Shown here in pieces: positions 9,292 to 17,927 of a stretch of DNA of 56,430 nucleotides; position 1 is the stretch's first letter; each line of letters begins with the position of its first letter. The notes under the pieces are model-generated. The model was not told the DNA's origin and ran no database searches. It saw only the letters and a program-made list of their open reading frames with translations. The position numbers and the translations under genes were made by a program. The DNA comes from Gammaproteobacteria bacterium (GTDB lineage: Bacteria > Pseudomonadota > Gammaproteobacteria > SZUA-152): positions 1 to 56,430 of the forward strand of contig JAKISS010000013.1 of assembly GCA_021648485.1 (NCBI GenBank), written 5' to 3'.

Positions 9292-11882
9292 AACTCTACA
9301 GGTCCTATGGGTAAAATAACACGGGCACAGGCACCATTGTTTTCATCGGTGTCCAGGCTGATCCGGCCATGGTGTTGATCCAGTATGCGCTTGACGATGG
9401 GTAGGCCCAGGCCGGTACCTTTGGCATGTGTGGTGAAAAAAGGCTCGAACAATTTGTCTTTTTGTGCAGGGTCAATGCCGCCGCCATTGTCATGGATATC
9501 AATACGAATCGATGGGGTGGAATTATCCATTTCTACACAGGCACTAATAAGAATGTTGGGAATGTGATTGACGTTATCCGCAGATTCCAGCGCGTTCATA
9601 ATCAGGTTGCTGAATACCTGACGCAGCTTGGTGGCATCACCATGAATAGTCGGCAATTGTGGTTGGTAGTCAGTGATTATTTTGGCATTGTATTGCTGTA
9701 TGGTTTTTTGTGTGGTGTTAATGGCTGAGTCCAGCAGTTTGTTAATGTTCAGCCATTCCGGGGTCAATGCATCGGGGCGCGAGAAGGCCAACAGGTCGGC
9801 GAGGATATTCTCCATGTATCGCACCTGGTCCAGCGAAATCTGTTTCATTTCTTTGGCTTCTTCTCCCCAGGATTCTTCGGCGCGCCTGCCCCAGATTTGC
9901 AAGGTCATTTTGATGGAGGAAAGCGGGTTGCGCAGGTCGTGGGCAATCATCGTGGCCATGCGTCCCATGGCTGTCAGGGTTTGAGTGCGGGCAAGTTCCT
10001 GATTGCGTTCTTCGACTTCCTGTTTGAGAAGTATATGCTCCGTAATATCTTCTTTGATGGCGAGGAAATGTGAGATTTCACCTTGCTCATTACGAATAGG
10101 GGATATCATGGTATCTTCCCAGTAAAGTTTCCCGTTTTTTTTACGGTTATGAAAAACGCCGCGCCACTCGTTGCCCTGTTTTATTATTTCCCAAAGCTGA
10201 TGGTAGTCGATATCACTGGTCTCTCCTGATTTCAGAACACGCGGTGTCTGACCCAGTATTTCTTTTGTACTATATCCCGTTAGCTCGGTAAAACGGGGAT
10301 TAATGTATTCAATAATACCCTGTGCATCGGTAATCATGACTGAGTTATAACTTTGCTCAACGGCACGGGACAGTTTGCGCAATTGTTCTTCTGACTCGCG
10401 TTGCTGGGTAATGTCCTGACCGATGCTGGTCAGCGTAGTGACGTCACCAAAGCGGCCACAGGAAAGCGTGTTGGTCCAGGCGAACAAATGTGGTTCGCCG
10501 GTTTTTGCCATAATGTGGCTTTCGACCGTATGCGGTGGTGCATCACCGGCAATGATTTCTGTATAGGCATGGCGTGTGCGCTGTCTGTCTTTTGGAATGA
10601 CGCAGCTGTCAAACCAGTCCTGGCCAATAATTTCTTTTTGCTGCCAGCCGGTCAGGCTGAGCAGGTAATCATTGCAGAAGGTGATGCGGCCATCGGCATT
10701 GAGAGTCACTGCTGCCAGTTGCATGTTTTCCAGTGTGTCATGGTAACGGCGCTCAAAGTTTTTTTGTGCCTGTTCCTGTTGTCGGCGAGTGGCTGTTTGC
10801 GCAACGATTAATGATCCTGCTAATAAAAACAGCCCGCCTAACATGTAGGACAATAGGTGTTGGCGGAAAAATGCCTGGGATGTGGCGTTAAGTGCTTGGG
10901 GTGAAACGTGAGAGATAACTTTCCAAAAACGGGGCTTGGCATTCTGCTGTCCTTCGGAGACAGAGGATATCTCCGCCATGCCAGCTTCGGCATAAAACTC
11001 CAGTACCGATACCATGGGATAGACAATGGCAAAAGTGAACAATCCTTTTTTACTGACAAAACTGCCGGTGTCTTGTGCTAGAATTTTTTGCCAGGCATCC
11101 GGGAAAGTCTGGGCAAAAGAGTGCTCATGCTCCAGCAGGAAGGCCCATTCATTTTCCGGGCGCGGACCACTTAACCAGTAGCCTTCATTATTAATGAGAT
11201 TAAGATGGTCGGCGATGCTGACTGCTGCCTGACGAAAACCCTGAATCAGTTTTTCACCCCGGAAGTTGAACATCAATACGCCTTTTTTTTCTCCCCGGCT
11301 GTTGAACAGGGGAGTGGCAAAACGGATGGCGGGGCGCAGAGGATATTCAATTTCCCCTTCTTCAACATTCAGATCAAAAGGCGACATGTAGATGCCACCG
11401 ATATCCTGAGCTAATGCTTCCTGAAAATAATAACGGTCACTTTTATTTTGTAATTCACTTTGTGCCAGGATGTGCGGGTTACCTTCGTCATAATCAATAC
11501 GAATGATTTCCATACCGTTATCGGATAAAAACCGGATCTGGTCATAGATACCTTTTTTTTCACTGAAATAAAGGAATTCCTGGGCCAGGTTTAAACGTGC
11601 ATCTTCGTCTGCGGGGTCGTCCAGCAAATCCCAAAGCTCATTGAGTTTGGCGAGAAAGGTGAGGTCGGAAATGACGGCGCGCATTTCGCTGATCAGCCCT
11701 TTTTGTGCCAGGATAACATTTTTATGTTCGCTGCTTTCCAGGCTGATGCGTGCCAGTTTCATCGCGGTGTAATAATGGCTTATGCCAATGGCAACCAGCA
11801 GCAGGCACAGCGGCATAAACACCCGTAAAAAACGCCTGAGCAGCGGTGGAGGACGATCCGTATTCTGGTTTTCCGGGGTCAT
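9288..11882 (-). CDS. Cache/PAS sensor histidine kinase, partner of the NtrC-type regulator
   Basis: Membrane sensor kinase. Transmembrane helices lie near residues 14-35 and 345-365 and enclose a periplasmic domain of about 310 residues with Cache-like features. Two PAS domains follow (about 385-495 and 510-620; the second contains GIIEYINPRFTELTGYS and ends in a PAC segment). The dimerisation domain has the phospho-acceptor H648 in AHDLRNPLSSIK, and the ATPase domain has NLIMNALE, DNGGGI and GTGLGLPIV. It belongs to the NtrB-like, sigma-54-linked class. The large periplasmic domain implies an extracytoplasmic ligand, possibly the oxyanion or a redox product used by the respiratory genes of this window. 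The ligand itself is unknown. It overlaps both neighbours by four bases. Confidence 0.93.
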   Translation of the reverse strand: MTPENQNTDRPPPLLRRFLRVFMPLCLLLVAIGISHYYTAMKLARISLESSEHKNVILAQKGLISEMRAVISDLTFLAKLNELWDLLDDPADEDARLNLAQEFLYFSEKKGIYDQIRFLSDNGMEIIRIDYDEGNPHILAQSELQNKSDRYYFQEALAQDIGGIYMSPFDLNVEEGEIEYPLRPAIRFATPLFNSRGEKKGVLMFNFRGEKLIQGFRQAAVSIADHLNLINNEGYWLSGPRPENEWAFLLEHEHSFAQTFPDAWQKILAQDTGSFVSKKGLFTFAIVYPMVSVLEFYAEAGMAEISSVSEGQQNAKPRFWKVISHVSPQALNATSQAFFRQHLLSYMLGGLFLLAGSLIVAQTATRRQQEQAQKNFERRYHDTLENMQLAAVTLNADGRITFCNDYLLSLTGWQQKEIIGQDWFDSCVIPKDRQRTRHAYTEIIAGDAPPHTVESHIMAKTGEPHLFAWTNTLSCGRFGDVTTLTSIGQDITQQRESEEQLRKLSRAVEQSYNSVMITDAQGIIEYINPRFTELTGYSTKEILGQTPRVLKSGETSDIDYHQLWEIIKQGNEWRGVFHNRKKNGKLYWEDTMISPIRNEQGEISHFLAIKEDITEHILLKQEVEERNQELARTQTLTAMGRMATMIAHDLRNPLSSIKMTLQIWGRRAEESWGEEAKEMKQISLDQVRYMENILADLLAFSRPDALTPEWLNINKLLDSAINTTQKTIQQYNAKIITDYQPQLPTIHGDATKLRQVFSNLIMNALESADNVNHIPNILISACVEMDNSTPSIRIDIHDNGGGIDPAQKDKLFEPFFTTHAKGTGLGLPIVKRILDQHHGRISLDTDENNGACARVILPIGPVEL

Positions 11883-12205
11883 CGACAGGTATCCTCGATG
11901 TGTTTCCGGACTCGCGAGAGGTAGGCCGGTTCAGTTTCTTCCGGTTCGCGTGGTAACAGGAAGAGCAGTTTTGCGGCAATAATATAGGGACGGCGCGAGT
12001 CATCACCGGCAGGTCGCGGGGCGCGTATCACCTGTTCAAGGTGCGTCAGGGTGCTTTGCGGATTATCACAATAGCGAGGAAGCGAGACGTGTTCGCTATA
12101 GGAACGGGCCCATGCCGAAATTAACAACATAACCAACAGTACCACTCCTGTAATGCGCAGGAAAAGCAGGTTATCGGGTTGTCTGGCCTGTTCTGGCGTG
12201 ACCAT
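11879..12205 (-). CDS. Small single-pass membrane protein, unknown function
   Basis: A 108-residue protein that I do not recognise. One transmembrane helix is visible at about residues 16-32 (FLRITGVVLLVMLLISAW), followed by a basic/acidic segment of about 75 residues with two cysteines (CDNPQ and the C-terminal DTCR). Such cysteines could form a disulfide if this part faces the periplasm. Its stop overlaps the sensor kinase start by four bases and it begins 16 bases after hemY, so it is translationally coupled to the kinase. An accessory role in signal perception is possible but is only inferred from position. Confidence 0.75.
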   Translation of the reverse strand: MVTPEQARQPDNLLFLRITGVVLLVMLLISAWARSYSEHVSLPRYCDNPQSTLTHLEQVIRAPRPAGDDSRRPYIIAAKLLFLLPREPEETEPAYLSRVRKHIEDTCR

Positions 12206-12221
12206 GGTTTACTTTCTCCAT

Positions 12222-13622
12222 TTAGAGCCCCGGGGAGAGTGACAAACCGGGTAATTTCTCCGTTGCTGGTATTAATTGTGACGTGATTTTTTGTGCCAGT
12301 TGCTGGCCCCGGGCAATGCGGTCACGGACCGAGACGCCGCCTCTGTAGTTGGCCTCAACATGCAACCCGGGCAAGTGTTGTAACTGCCGATCAATGGCGT
12401 GATCTCTGGCCAGATGGGCTCCGTGATACAACGGCAGTGCCTGGGTATGACGGTCAATACGCACCATTTCCGGCTCTGCCTTTATATGTAACAAAGGCGT
12501 GAGGGCGCGAAGGGCTTCATCCACCAGACGGGTATTATTCCAGTTTGCTGCTTTGGGATGCCGCGCGCCGCCAAAATAGGTGGTAAGCAGCACCTTGTTT
12601 GCCAGTGTACGATCTGCGAACAGGCTGCTCATCCATAAATTACCGGTGAAGGGTTGCTGTTCCTGCCGAGGGGTGAGAAATCCGGTGCCGTCCAGGGCGT
12701 GTTTTACGTGCTCACGATCCAGCCCCATGTGCAGTACCGCTAACGATGCATACTGGATATCAGCCAACAGTGCTGCCAGTTCATCGTCAACAGAAGCAAC
12801 AAGCCGCGCTGCCGCCGGGGCCGGTGTTGCCACGACGACGTGGGCTGCCTTGAGACTGCGTTCGCCGTCAGAAGTCATTGCCGTTACCGACCAACCTTTT
12901 CGGTCTGGTATTATTTCCTGTACTTGTCGATTGGAGAAAACCTGCACACCTGCGGTGCGGGCCAGGGTATTCACCAGTGTGCTCATGCCACCCCGGAAAG
13001 AAAAACTGTCAACAGTGCAGGCGGTACGACGACGCAGTATTTTATGGGTCAGCACACCGGCGGTGATGGAGCCAAAGCGACGCTCCAGTGCGGTTAATCG
13101 GGGCAGGGTGGCTCCTGCTGAAGCCAGATCCGGATCTGCCGCCAGGGTGCCGGCGATAAAAGGCTCCATGGCTTTTTCCAGCATTTCATTGCCCAGACGG
13201 CGGCGAATAAACTGACTGACCGTTTCGTCTTCACTGCCACCGGCGGGAATGAAAGGTTCCAGCAACAGTCGCAATTTGCCACGCAGGCTCCACAACGGTG
13301 AAGTCAGCATGCCAGTAATATGCATGGGCAATGCCTGCAATTCACCCTGGTGCAGGAGATAACGCCGAGCCTGAGGCAGGCGCTGGGTTTTCAGTGTATC
13401 CAGCCCGGTCTCACTCACCAGCTGTGCAACTTCGGGGCGGAAATTCATCAGCAATGAAGCTGCCGGTTCAGTGAGATAACCCGCTTGCTGCTGACTTTTT
13501 ATTTTACCACCGGGGCGGTTTTCAGCCTCCCATACCTGTACGGATACCCCTGCCCGGGCCAGCCACCAGGCTGTGGCGAGCCCCGAGATACCGCCACCAA
13601 TAATGATGACATCTGTGTTCAT
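12222..13622 (-). CDS. hemY: Protoporphyrinogen oxidase (HemY/PPOX type)
   Basis: FAD-dependent oxidase of the HemY type that converts (copro)protoporphyrinogen to the porphyrin in heme synthesis. The N-terminal dinucleotide-binding motif is IIIGGGISGLATAWWLARAG, followed by EAENRPGGKI. The C-terminus has the family end motif VSVRDRIARGQQLA (preceded by NYRGG) for FAD binding. Length, 466 residues, is normal. I start at MNTDVIII, an ATG with AGGGTGG eight bases upstream, rather than the GTG four codons earlier. It sits between a radical SAM/SPASM protein and the sensor kinase in the sigma-54-controlled operon. Its presence next to a radical SAM protein suggests that the operon brings its own porphyrin-modifying step, perhaps to supply heme to the many cytochromes of the neighbouring operons. 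Confidence 0.9.
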   Translation of the reverse strand: MNTDVIIIGGGISGLATAWWLARAGVSVQVWEAENRPGGKIKSQQQAGYLTEPAASLLMNFRPEVAQLVSETGLDTLKTQRLPQARRYLLHQGELQALPMHITGMLTSPLWSLRGKLRLLLEPFIPAGGSEDETVSQFIRRRLGNEMLEKAMEPFIAGTLAADPDLASAGATLPRLTALERRFGSITAGVLTHKILRRRTACTVDSFSFRGGMSTLVNTLARTAGVQVFSNRQVQEIIPDRKGWSVTAMTSDGERSLKAAHVVVATPAPAAARLVASVDDELAALLADIQYASLAVLHMGLDREHVKHALDGTGFLTPRQEQQPFTGNLWMSSLFADRTLANKVLLTTYFGGARHPKAANWNNTRLVDEALRALTPLLHIKAEPEMVRIDRHTQALPLYHGAHLARDHAIDRQLQHLPGLHVEANYRGGVSVRDRIARGQQLAQKITSQLIPATEKLPGLSLSPGL

Positions 13623-13653
13623 CGTTTTGGCCACCCTGCATGTTCATTCGTGT

Positions 13654-15672
13654 TCATTGTTTAACATTGCCTTTCAGTTTCTCCTTCATCTGTCCTAACA
13701 ATTCCTGACCCAGCAGATCACCGGGATGCTCGCGTGCATCCACAAATTCACGAATGGTGTTGAAACGTTTTACCGCTTCCGGGTTTTCTTTCAGTCTGGG
13801 GACTTTGTTTTTGGCGATATCAAAGGCATCAAAACTGAGTTCGGTCATACCAAAGCCTTTCATGCGTTGCACCGCGCGCATCATGGCGCGGTTGCGAAAC
13901 CGGGTGAGGTCGCCAGAGCCGATAACCTCAAGTCCCTCGCGCCGGGCGTTAAACTCGGCAGCCTTTTTGATACCGGCACGCACAAAATCAGGTGCGCTGG
14001 CAACACGTTTGGCGGCTTCCCGCGACCATTCCACACCACCGGTGAAAACCTTCATGGCCTGCAATACATCCTGAGCTGTCACCTGACGGGCACGACGTTT
14101 TCTGGTGACTTTTTCGGCTTCGGCCTCCAGTGCTGGCGTCACGAATAAAAGGACTTCACGGGCCTTGCCTGCCAGACATTCCTCCACTCTTGCTTCGGCT
14201 TCGGCTGACCAGTCAAATTTGCGCTCCAGTTGATCTTCACTTTCCAGCCGGTCGAGCAATTTGATGTTGACTTCCAGTCGTCCTTCGGCCCGTGCGACAT
14301 CTTCAGCCACTGCCTGTACACCTGCGGCCAGAAAAGCGGGCATGGTGGCCAGGTGCTCACGCGCCTCCTGACTCCAGGCCAGGTTTTTACTGGCTTCATC
14401 GAAAGGTGAATTTTCATGTCCGGGCATGCCCGGTGGTCCTGCATCGCCAAAACGTTTGGCGGCAAGAGCGGCCATGTGTTCGATGGTTACCTCCTGCTCG
14501 CCCAGTGCCTGCACATGGGCTTCGGCACGATTTTTTACCATCTTGCGCAGGAAAGAAGGCACACGTTGCAGGCGTTGTTCGGCCTCTGCGGTCCAGCTGA
14601 TCAGGGAAGGGGTCTCTACTAATGGTTGGATCACATCGGCCCCTTGAGGCTGGTAACTGCACCAGGGGTCGGTATCCATGAGACTGCCGCCCATGGCCAG
14701 TGGCCGGGCGCGACAGCCACCACACAATTGCTGGTATTCACACTGGCCACATTTACCTTCAAGCTGAGGGCTTCGCAGAAGCCCAAAGGTTTTGGATTGT
14801 TCCCAGATATCCCAAAAAGCAGTTTGGCGAATGTTACCTTCACTGTCAGGAATATAAGGGCAGGCGGTAACATCGCCCTCCGGGGTGATGCGGCAATAAT
14901 GAATGCCTGCCAGACAGCCCCCGCCTTCATAACCTTCTGCCCGGGTAAGCATCGAACGGGTATCGTGCTCATAGGCAATACGCTTGAAATGCGGTGCGCA
15001 ACGGGCGCGGATTAACAGTTCCTGGTGCTGGCTTTGCGCTTCCACCAATTGATTCAATACCCGTTCGTAAGTGACAGGGCTGATATCCGACATGGACTCA
15101 CCCCGTCCGGTGCAAATCAAAAAGAAGATGTTAAGCACTTTCGCACCACTGGCGTGAGCGAAATCAATCATGGCGGGTATTTCAGCAGCATTATTTTCAG
15201 TCACCGAAAAGTGAATTTGAAAAGGTAATTCAAAACAACGACAGGCCTCGATGCCTGCCAGGGTTTTTTCCCAGGCACCGGTGCGGCCACGGAAACGGTC
15301 ATGTTGCTCAGGGTCCAGTGAGTCCACACTGATGCCCATGCCCAATGCACCGGCAAGCTTGAGAGATTGCACCCGTTTTTCCGTGAGCATCATGCCGTTG
15401 GTACCCACCACCATGGACAGGCCACGGCGGGTGCCGTGGTTAATCAGACTTTCCAGATCGGGGCGTAACAATGGTTCGCCCCCCGTAAGCACCACCATGA
15501 CCTCGGTGGTTTGTTCGACAATTTGATCCAGTAATTGGCAAACCTCTTCACGGGTCAACTCGTCGGCGCTGCCGTTTTGCAAGGTATGGGCATCAAGATA
15601 GCAGTGCGAGCAGGCCAGATTGCAGCGCCGGGTAAGGTTAACGGCCAGCAGGAAGAGGTCATTGTCTGGCAT
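13654..15672 (-). CDS. Radical SAM/SPASM protein with C-terminal PCP-reductase-like repeats
   Basis: Radical SAM enzyme with the cluster motif C17-x3-C21-x2-C24 (RRCNLACSHC), the GGEPLL motif at 64-69, and a SPASM-type auxiliary cluster region whose cysteines lie at about 253, 260, 271, 308, 311, 317, 320 and 338. This arrangement resembles the heme-processing enzymes NirJ and AhbD. From W360 to the end (about 310 residues) there are about four degenerate copies of a helical unit beginning W-(T/S)-x-E-A and containing VPSFLRKMVKN or similar, the pattern of the proto-chlorophyllide reductase C-terminal domain (PCP_red). The adjacent Usp gene has the same repeats, beginning at its residue 360 as well. 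Adjacent hemY supports a tetrapyrrole role. The exact reaction is unknown. Confidence 0.85.
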   Translation of the reverse strand: MPDNDLFLLAVNLTRRCNLACSHCYLDAHTLQNGSADELTREEVCQLLDQIVEQTTEVMVVLTGGEPLLRPDLESLINHGTRRGLSMVVGTNGMMLTEKRVQSLKLAGALGMGISVDSLDPEQHDRFRGRTGAWEKTLAGIEACRCFELPFQIHFSVTENNAAEIPAMIDFAHASGAKVLNIFFLICTGRGESMSDISPVTYERVLNQLVEAQSQHQELLIRARCAPHFKRIAYEHDTRSMLTRAEGYEGGGCLAGIHYCRITPEGDVTACPYIPDSEGNIRQTAFWDIWEQSKTFGLLRSPQLEGKCGQCEYQQLCGGCRARPLAMGGSLMDTDPWCSYQPQGADVIQPLVETPSLISWTAEAEQRLQRVPSFLRKMVKNRAEAHVQALGEQEVTIEHMAALAAKRFGDAGPPGMPGHENSPFDEASKNLAWSQEAREHLATMPAFLAAGVQAVAEDVARAEGRLEVNIKLLDRLESEDQLERKFDWSAEAEARVEECLAGKAREVLLFVTPALEAEAEKVTRKRRARQVTAQDVLQAMKVFTGGVEWSREAAKRVASAPDFVRAGIKKAAEFNARREGLEVIGSGDLTRFRNRAMMRAVQRMKGFGMTELSFDAFDIAKNKVPRLKENPEAVKRFNTIREFVDAREHPGDLLGQELLGQMKEKLKGNVKQ

Positions 15673-15677
15673 TGTGC

Positions 15678-17780
15678 TCAGTCCTTGTAGAGATCAGGAT
15701 TGGCCTCGGAATGAAACGCACCCATGCCCTCCCAGCTGCTCATGGCCTGGCCGAGAATTTCCGGGGTAACGGTATCGCTTCCCTGTTCATGGGCACAGCG
15801 CTCAACTTCCTTGATCACCATGCCACGCACAAAATCCGGAATACGCTCGATACGTTGCAAGGCTGTATCGTTCCAGGTCAGCAGGCGTTGTTGTTTTTCA
15901 GAGCCTTCGCTCCATTCATGGTATTTTTCGTCAATCAGTTCTGGTGTGATTTCCATTGCCCCTTTACGTTGGGCGAAGGTTTCGATGCGTTGCCGGGTGA
16001 GGTCGCGCATAAAACCCGCAGGTACTTTTTGCATGCGGGTTTGGGCGGCATCGGTCCAGTGAAGTGTTGTCTCTGTCGCCGGTTTTTTTGCCGGGCTGTG
16101 TCCCATAGGACAAGTACCGGAGGTCATCATGGCTTCACGAGCCTGTTGTAAACCGGCTTCGGCCACCTTTAGGGAGACATCACTCGTGTGTAGTGTACGG
16201 GCGTATTCCTCAATGTGTTGCTGGCTGGTATCCCGCATAAAACCTTCCGGTACGCAGGCCAGGCGGGCCAGGGCAGCGGCCTGCCAATGGAACGGCGCTG
16301 CCTCGTTATCTGACTCCGGGGAGTCGATGAAAGGGGCAATATGTACCCTTTCCACCGTGGCACTGTTTTCCTGACGCGCTTTCTTTTCAGCCCGCATGCT
16401 GAGGTTGCCGCGTAACGATAAATCATCCACTGTCAGCAGCAGTGTTGTGGCCCCATGCGACCAACGCATAAGCAACTCTTCAATGGGTTTTTTTTCATGT
16501 TCCCCGGCATCATGAGCGGCGACGATTTCCGCCATAGCCTGTTTGGCATGGCCGGGGCATAACTGTGCCGTGGCATCTTCCACGATGCGCTCTGTAATCA
16601 CAGTGTGCCCCTTCTCCTGCGCATAACGTAAAATAGCCATACGTGCCATGCCGCGCACAAACTCAGGTACATTTTTCATGTGTTCTTCGGCCTGAGTGGT
16701 CCACGAGGTGGTGGTCTCGGCCAGCAGATCGATGCGCGGTTGAAACTCGCGCTGGCTGAAGAGCAGGGCGCAGTCAGTATTGTAGAGCAGGTTTTCAGCG
16801 GTACCGCCGATATCCAGCTCTGTATCGGCATGAATGCCGAGTTTGCCGATCACCAGCAACGAGGGATTGACTTCTTTCAGATATTTTTCGATAGCATCAT
16901 GCGGCTTGCCATCCAGTAATCGGGTTTCAATGTCCATCGCATGTTCATCCGCAATACTTTGCGCGACATCCAGATGGCCCTGATAAATTTTGGCCAGTCC
17001 CGAATCAATAATCTCTTCGTGAAGTTTTTCCTGTTCCTGAAAACGAAACACCTTACCGGCTTCTTCAGATAACACATCGGCAATGCGGTTAAAGGCCACA
17101 TAATGAAAATAGGGATCAAAAGCTGCCACAACCTTTACCGGAACTTGCCATTCCCGGGACAGACTGAAAGCGGTTAACAGACCACCATAGGCTTTTTGGG
17201 AACCATCGATGGCCACCACAATGGGACCGTCTGCGATAGCACGTTCAGGTTGTTTGATCACCAGTGTATCAATATCACTGCGCCGTACCACACGCTGGCA
17301 TACCGTGCCTACACGGCTGCCTTGTATCGCACCCAATCCCAACGCACCCATCACCAGTAAATCGTGGCGGCCACTATTGGTCTCGCGTGCCAGTTCCCGG
17401 TAATTTTTTCCTTCCAGGCTGCAACGTGTAAATACCAGACTGGCTTCCTGACATTGACGTTCGGAATGGTCCAGATAGGAATCGGTAATAATCGACAGGC
17501 CACGCGTAATCAGATCATCATGGACATCACGTTGTCTTTCCAGTTCATCTTCTTCACGGAACTGTTCGGGTAACCCGCCCTCCATTTGCCGAAAACGCAG
17601 ATCATGCAATTTGGCGGCGTAAACATGTGTACCGGTAATGTCAGCAGCCCAGAGGCTGGCCAGTGCCATGGCGTCCAGCAGGCTGCGATTGGAATGGTCC
17701 GATGAATCCACTGCCAGTAATACATGCTTGTATTCCGGTAACGTGGATTGAATTTTCCCGGGTTGCAATTGTGCATTCAT
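15678..17780 (-). CDS. Tandem universal stress protein with PCP-reductase-like repeat tail
   Basis: A 700-residue protein with two UspA domains (about 18-177 and 185-342) and a long tail. Usp-type nucleotide-binding glycine motifs are visible in the first domain (MGALGLGAIQGSRVG) and, less well kept, in the second (IGKLGIHADTELDIGGTAEN). From W360 the tail has about five units of the PCP_red type, for example NVPEFVRGMARM, VPEGFMRDTSQQ, VPAGFMRDLTRQ and IPDFVRGMVIKE, each followed by a short acidic helix; the second unit is degenerate. No signal peptide or transmembrane helix is visible, so it is probably cytoplasmic. I recall Usp-PCP_red fusions from nitrite-oxidising and related chemolithotrophic bacteria, but their function is not established. 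The five-base gap to the radical SAM gene and the shared tail argue that the two proteins act together. Confidence 0.82.
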   Translation of the reverse strand: MNAQLQPGKIQSTLPEYKHVLLAVDSSDHSNRSLLDAMALASLWAADITGTHVYAAKLHDLRFRQMEGGLPEQFREEDELERQRDVHDDLITRGLSIITDSYLDHSERQCQEASLVFTRCSLEGKNYRELARETNSGRHDLLVMGALGLGAIQGSRVGTVCQRVVRRSDIDTLVIKQPERAIADGPIVVAIDGSQKAYGGLLTAFSLSREWQVPVKVVAAFDPYFHYVAFNRIADVLSEEAGKVFRFQEQEKLHEEIIDSGLAKIYQGHLDVAQSIADEHAMDIETRLLDGKPHDAIEKYLKEVNPSLLVIGKLGIHADTELDIGGTAENLLYNTDCALLFSQREFQPRIDLLAETTTSWTTQAEEHMKNVPEFVRGMARMAILRYAQEKGHTVITERIVEDATAQLCPGHAKQAMAEIVAAHDAGEHEKKPIEELLMRWSHGATTLLLTVDDLSLRGNLSMRAEKKARQENSATVERVHIAPFIDSPESDNEAAPFHWQAAALARLACVPEGFMRDTSQQHIEEYARTLHTSDVSLKVAEAGLQQAREAMMTSGTCPMGHSPAKKPATETTLHWTDAAQTRMQKVPAGFMRDLTRQRIETFAQRKGAMEITPELIDEKYHEWSEGSEKQQRLLTWNDTALQRIERIPDFVRGMVIKEVERCAHEQGSDTVTPEILGQAMSSWEGMGAFHSEANPDLYKD

Positions 17781-17804
17781 TAATACCGCTCCATAAATAA
17801 TGGC

Positions 17805-17924
17805 CTAACTTGATAGCCAGTGAACAACAATAAACAGAATGACCGCCATGTTGATGGCGAAGCCGATCATTGCCAGATAATCGAAAGCGGTGAGCGAACG
17901 ATGGCCGATGAATGGAACCCGCAT
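17805..17924 (-). CDS. 39-residue single-pass membrane peptide
   Basis: A very short gene. Translation from the ATG at 17924 gives MRVPFIGHRS, then a hydrophobic helix (about residues 17-36, rich in Ile, Ala, Val and Phe) and the end VHWLSS. The start lies three bases after the stop of the cupredoxin-like gene and has AAGGA about nine bases upstream, so translation is likely. It resembles the tiny membrane subunits found with respiratory complexes. Two similarly tiny membrane genes precede the bd-like gene at 26.0 kb. The family is not recognised. Confidence 0.65.
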   Translation of the reverse strand: MRVPFIGHRSLTAFDYLAMIGFAINMAVILFIVVHWLSS

Positions 17925-17927
17925 TAC

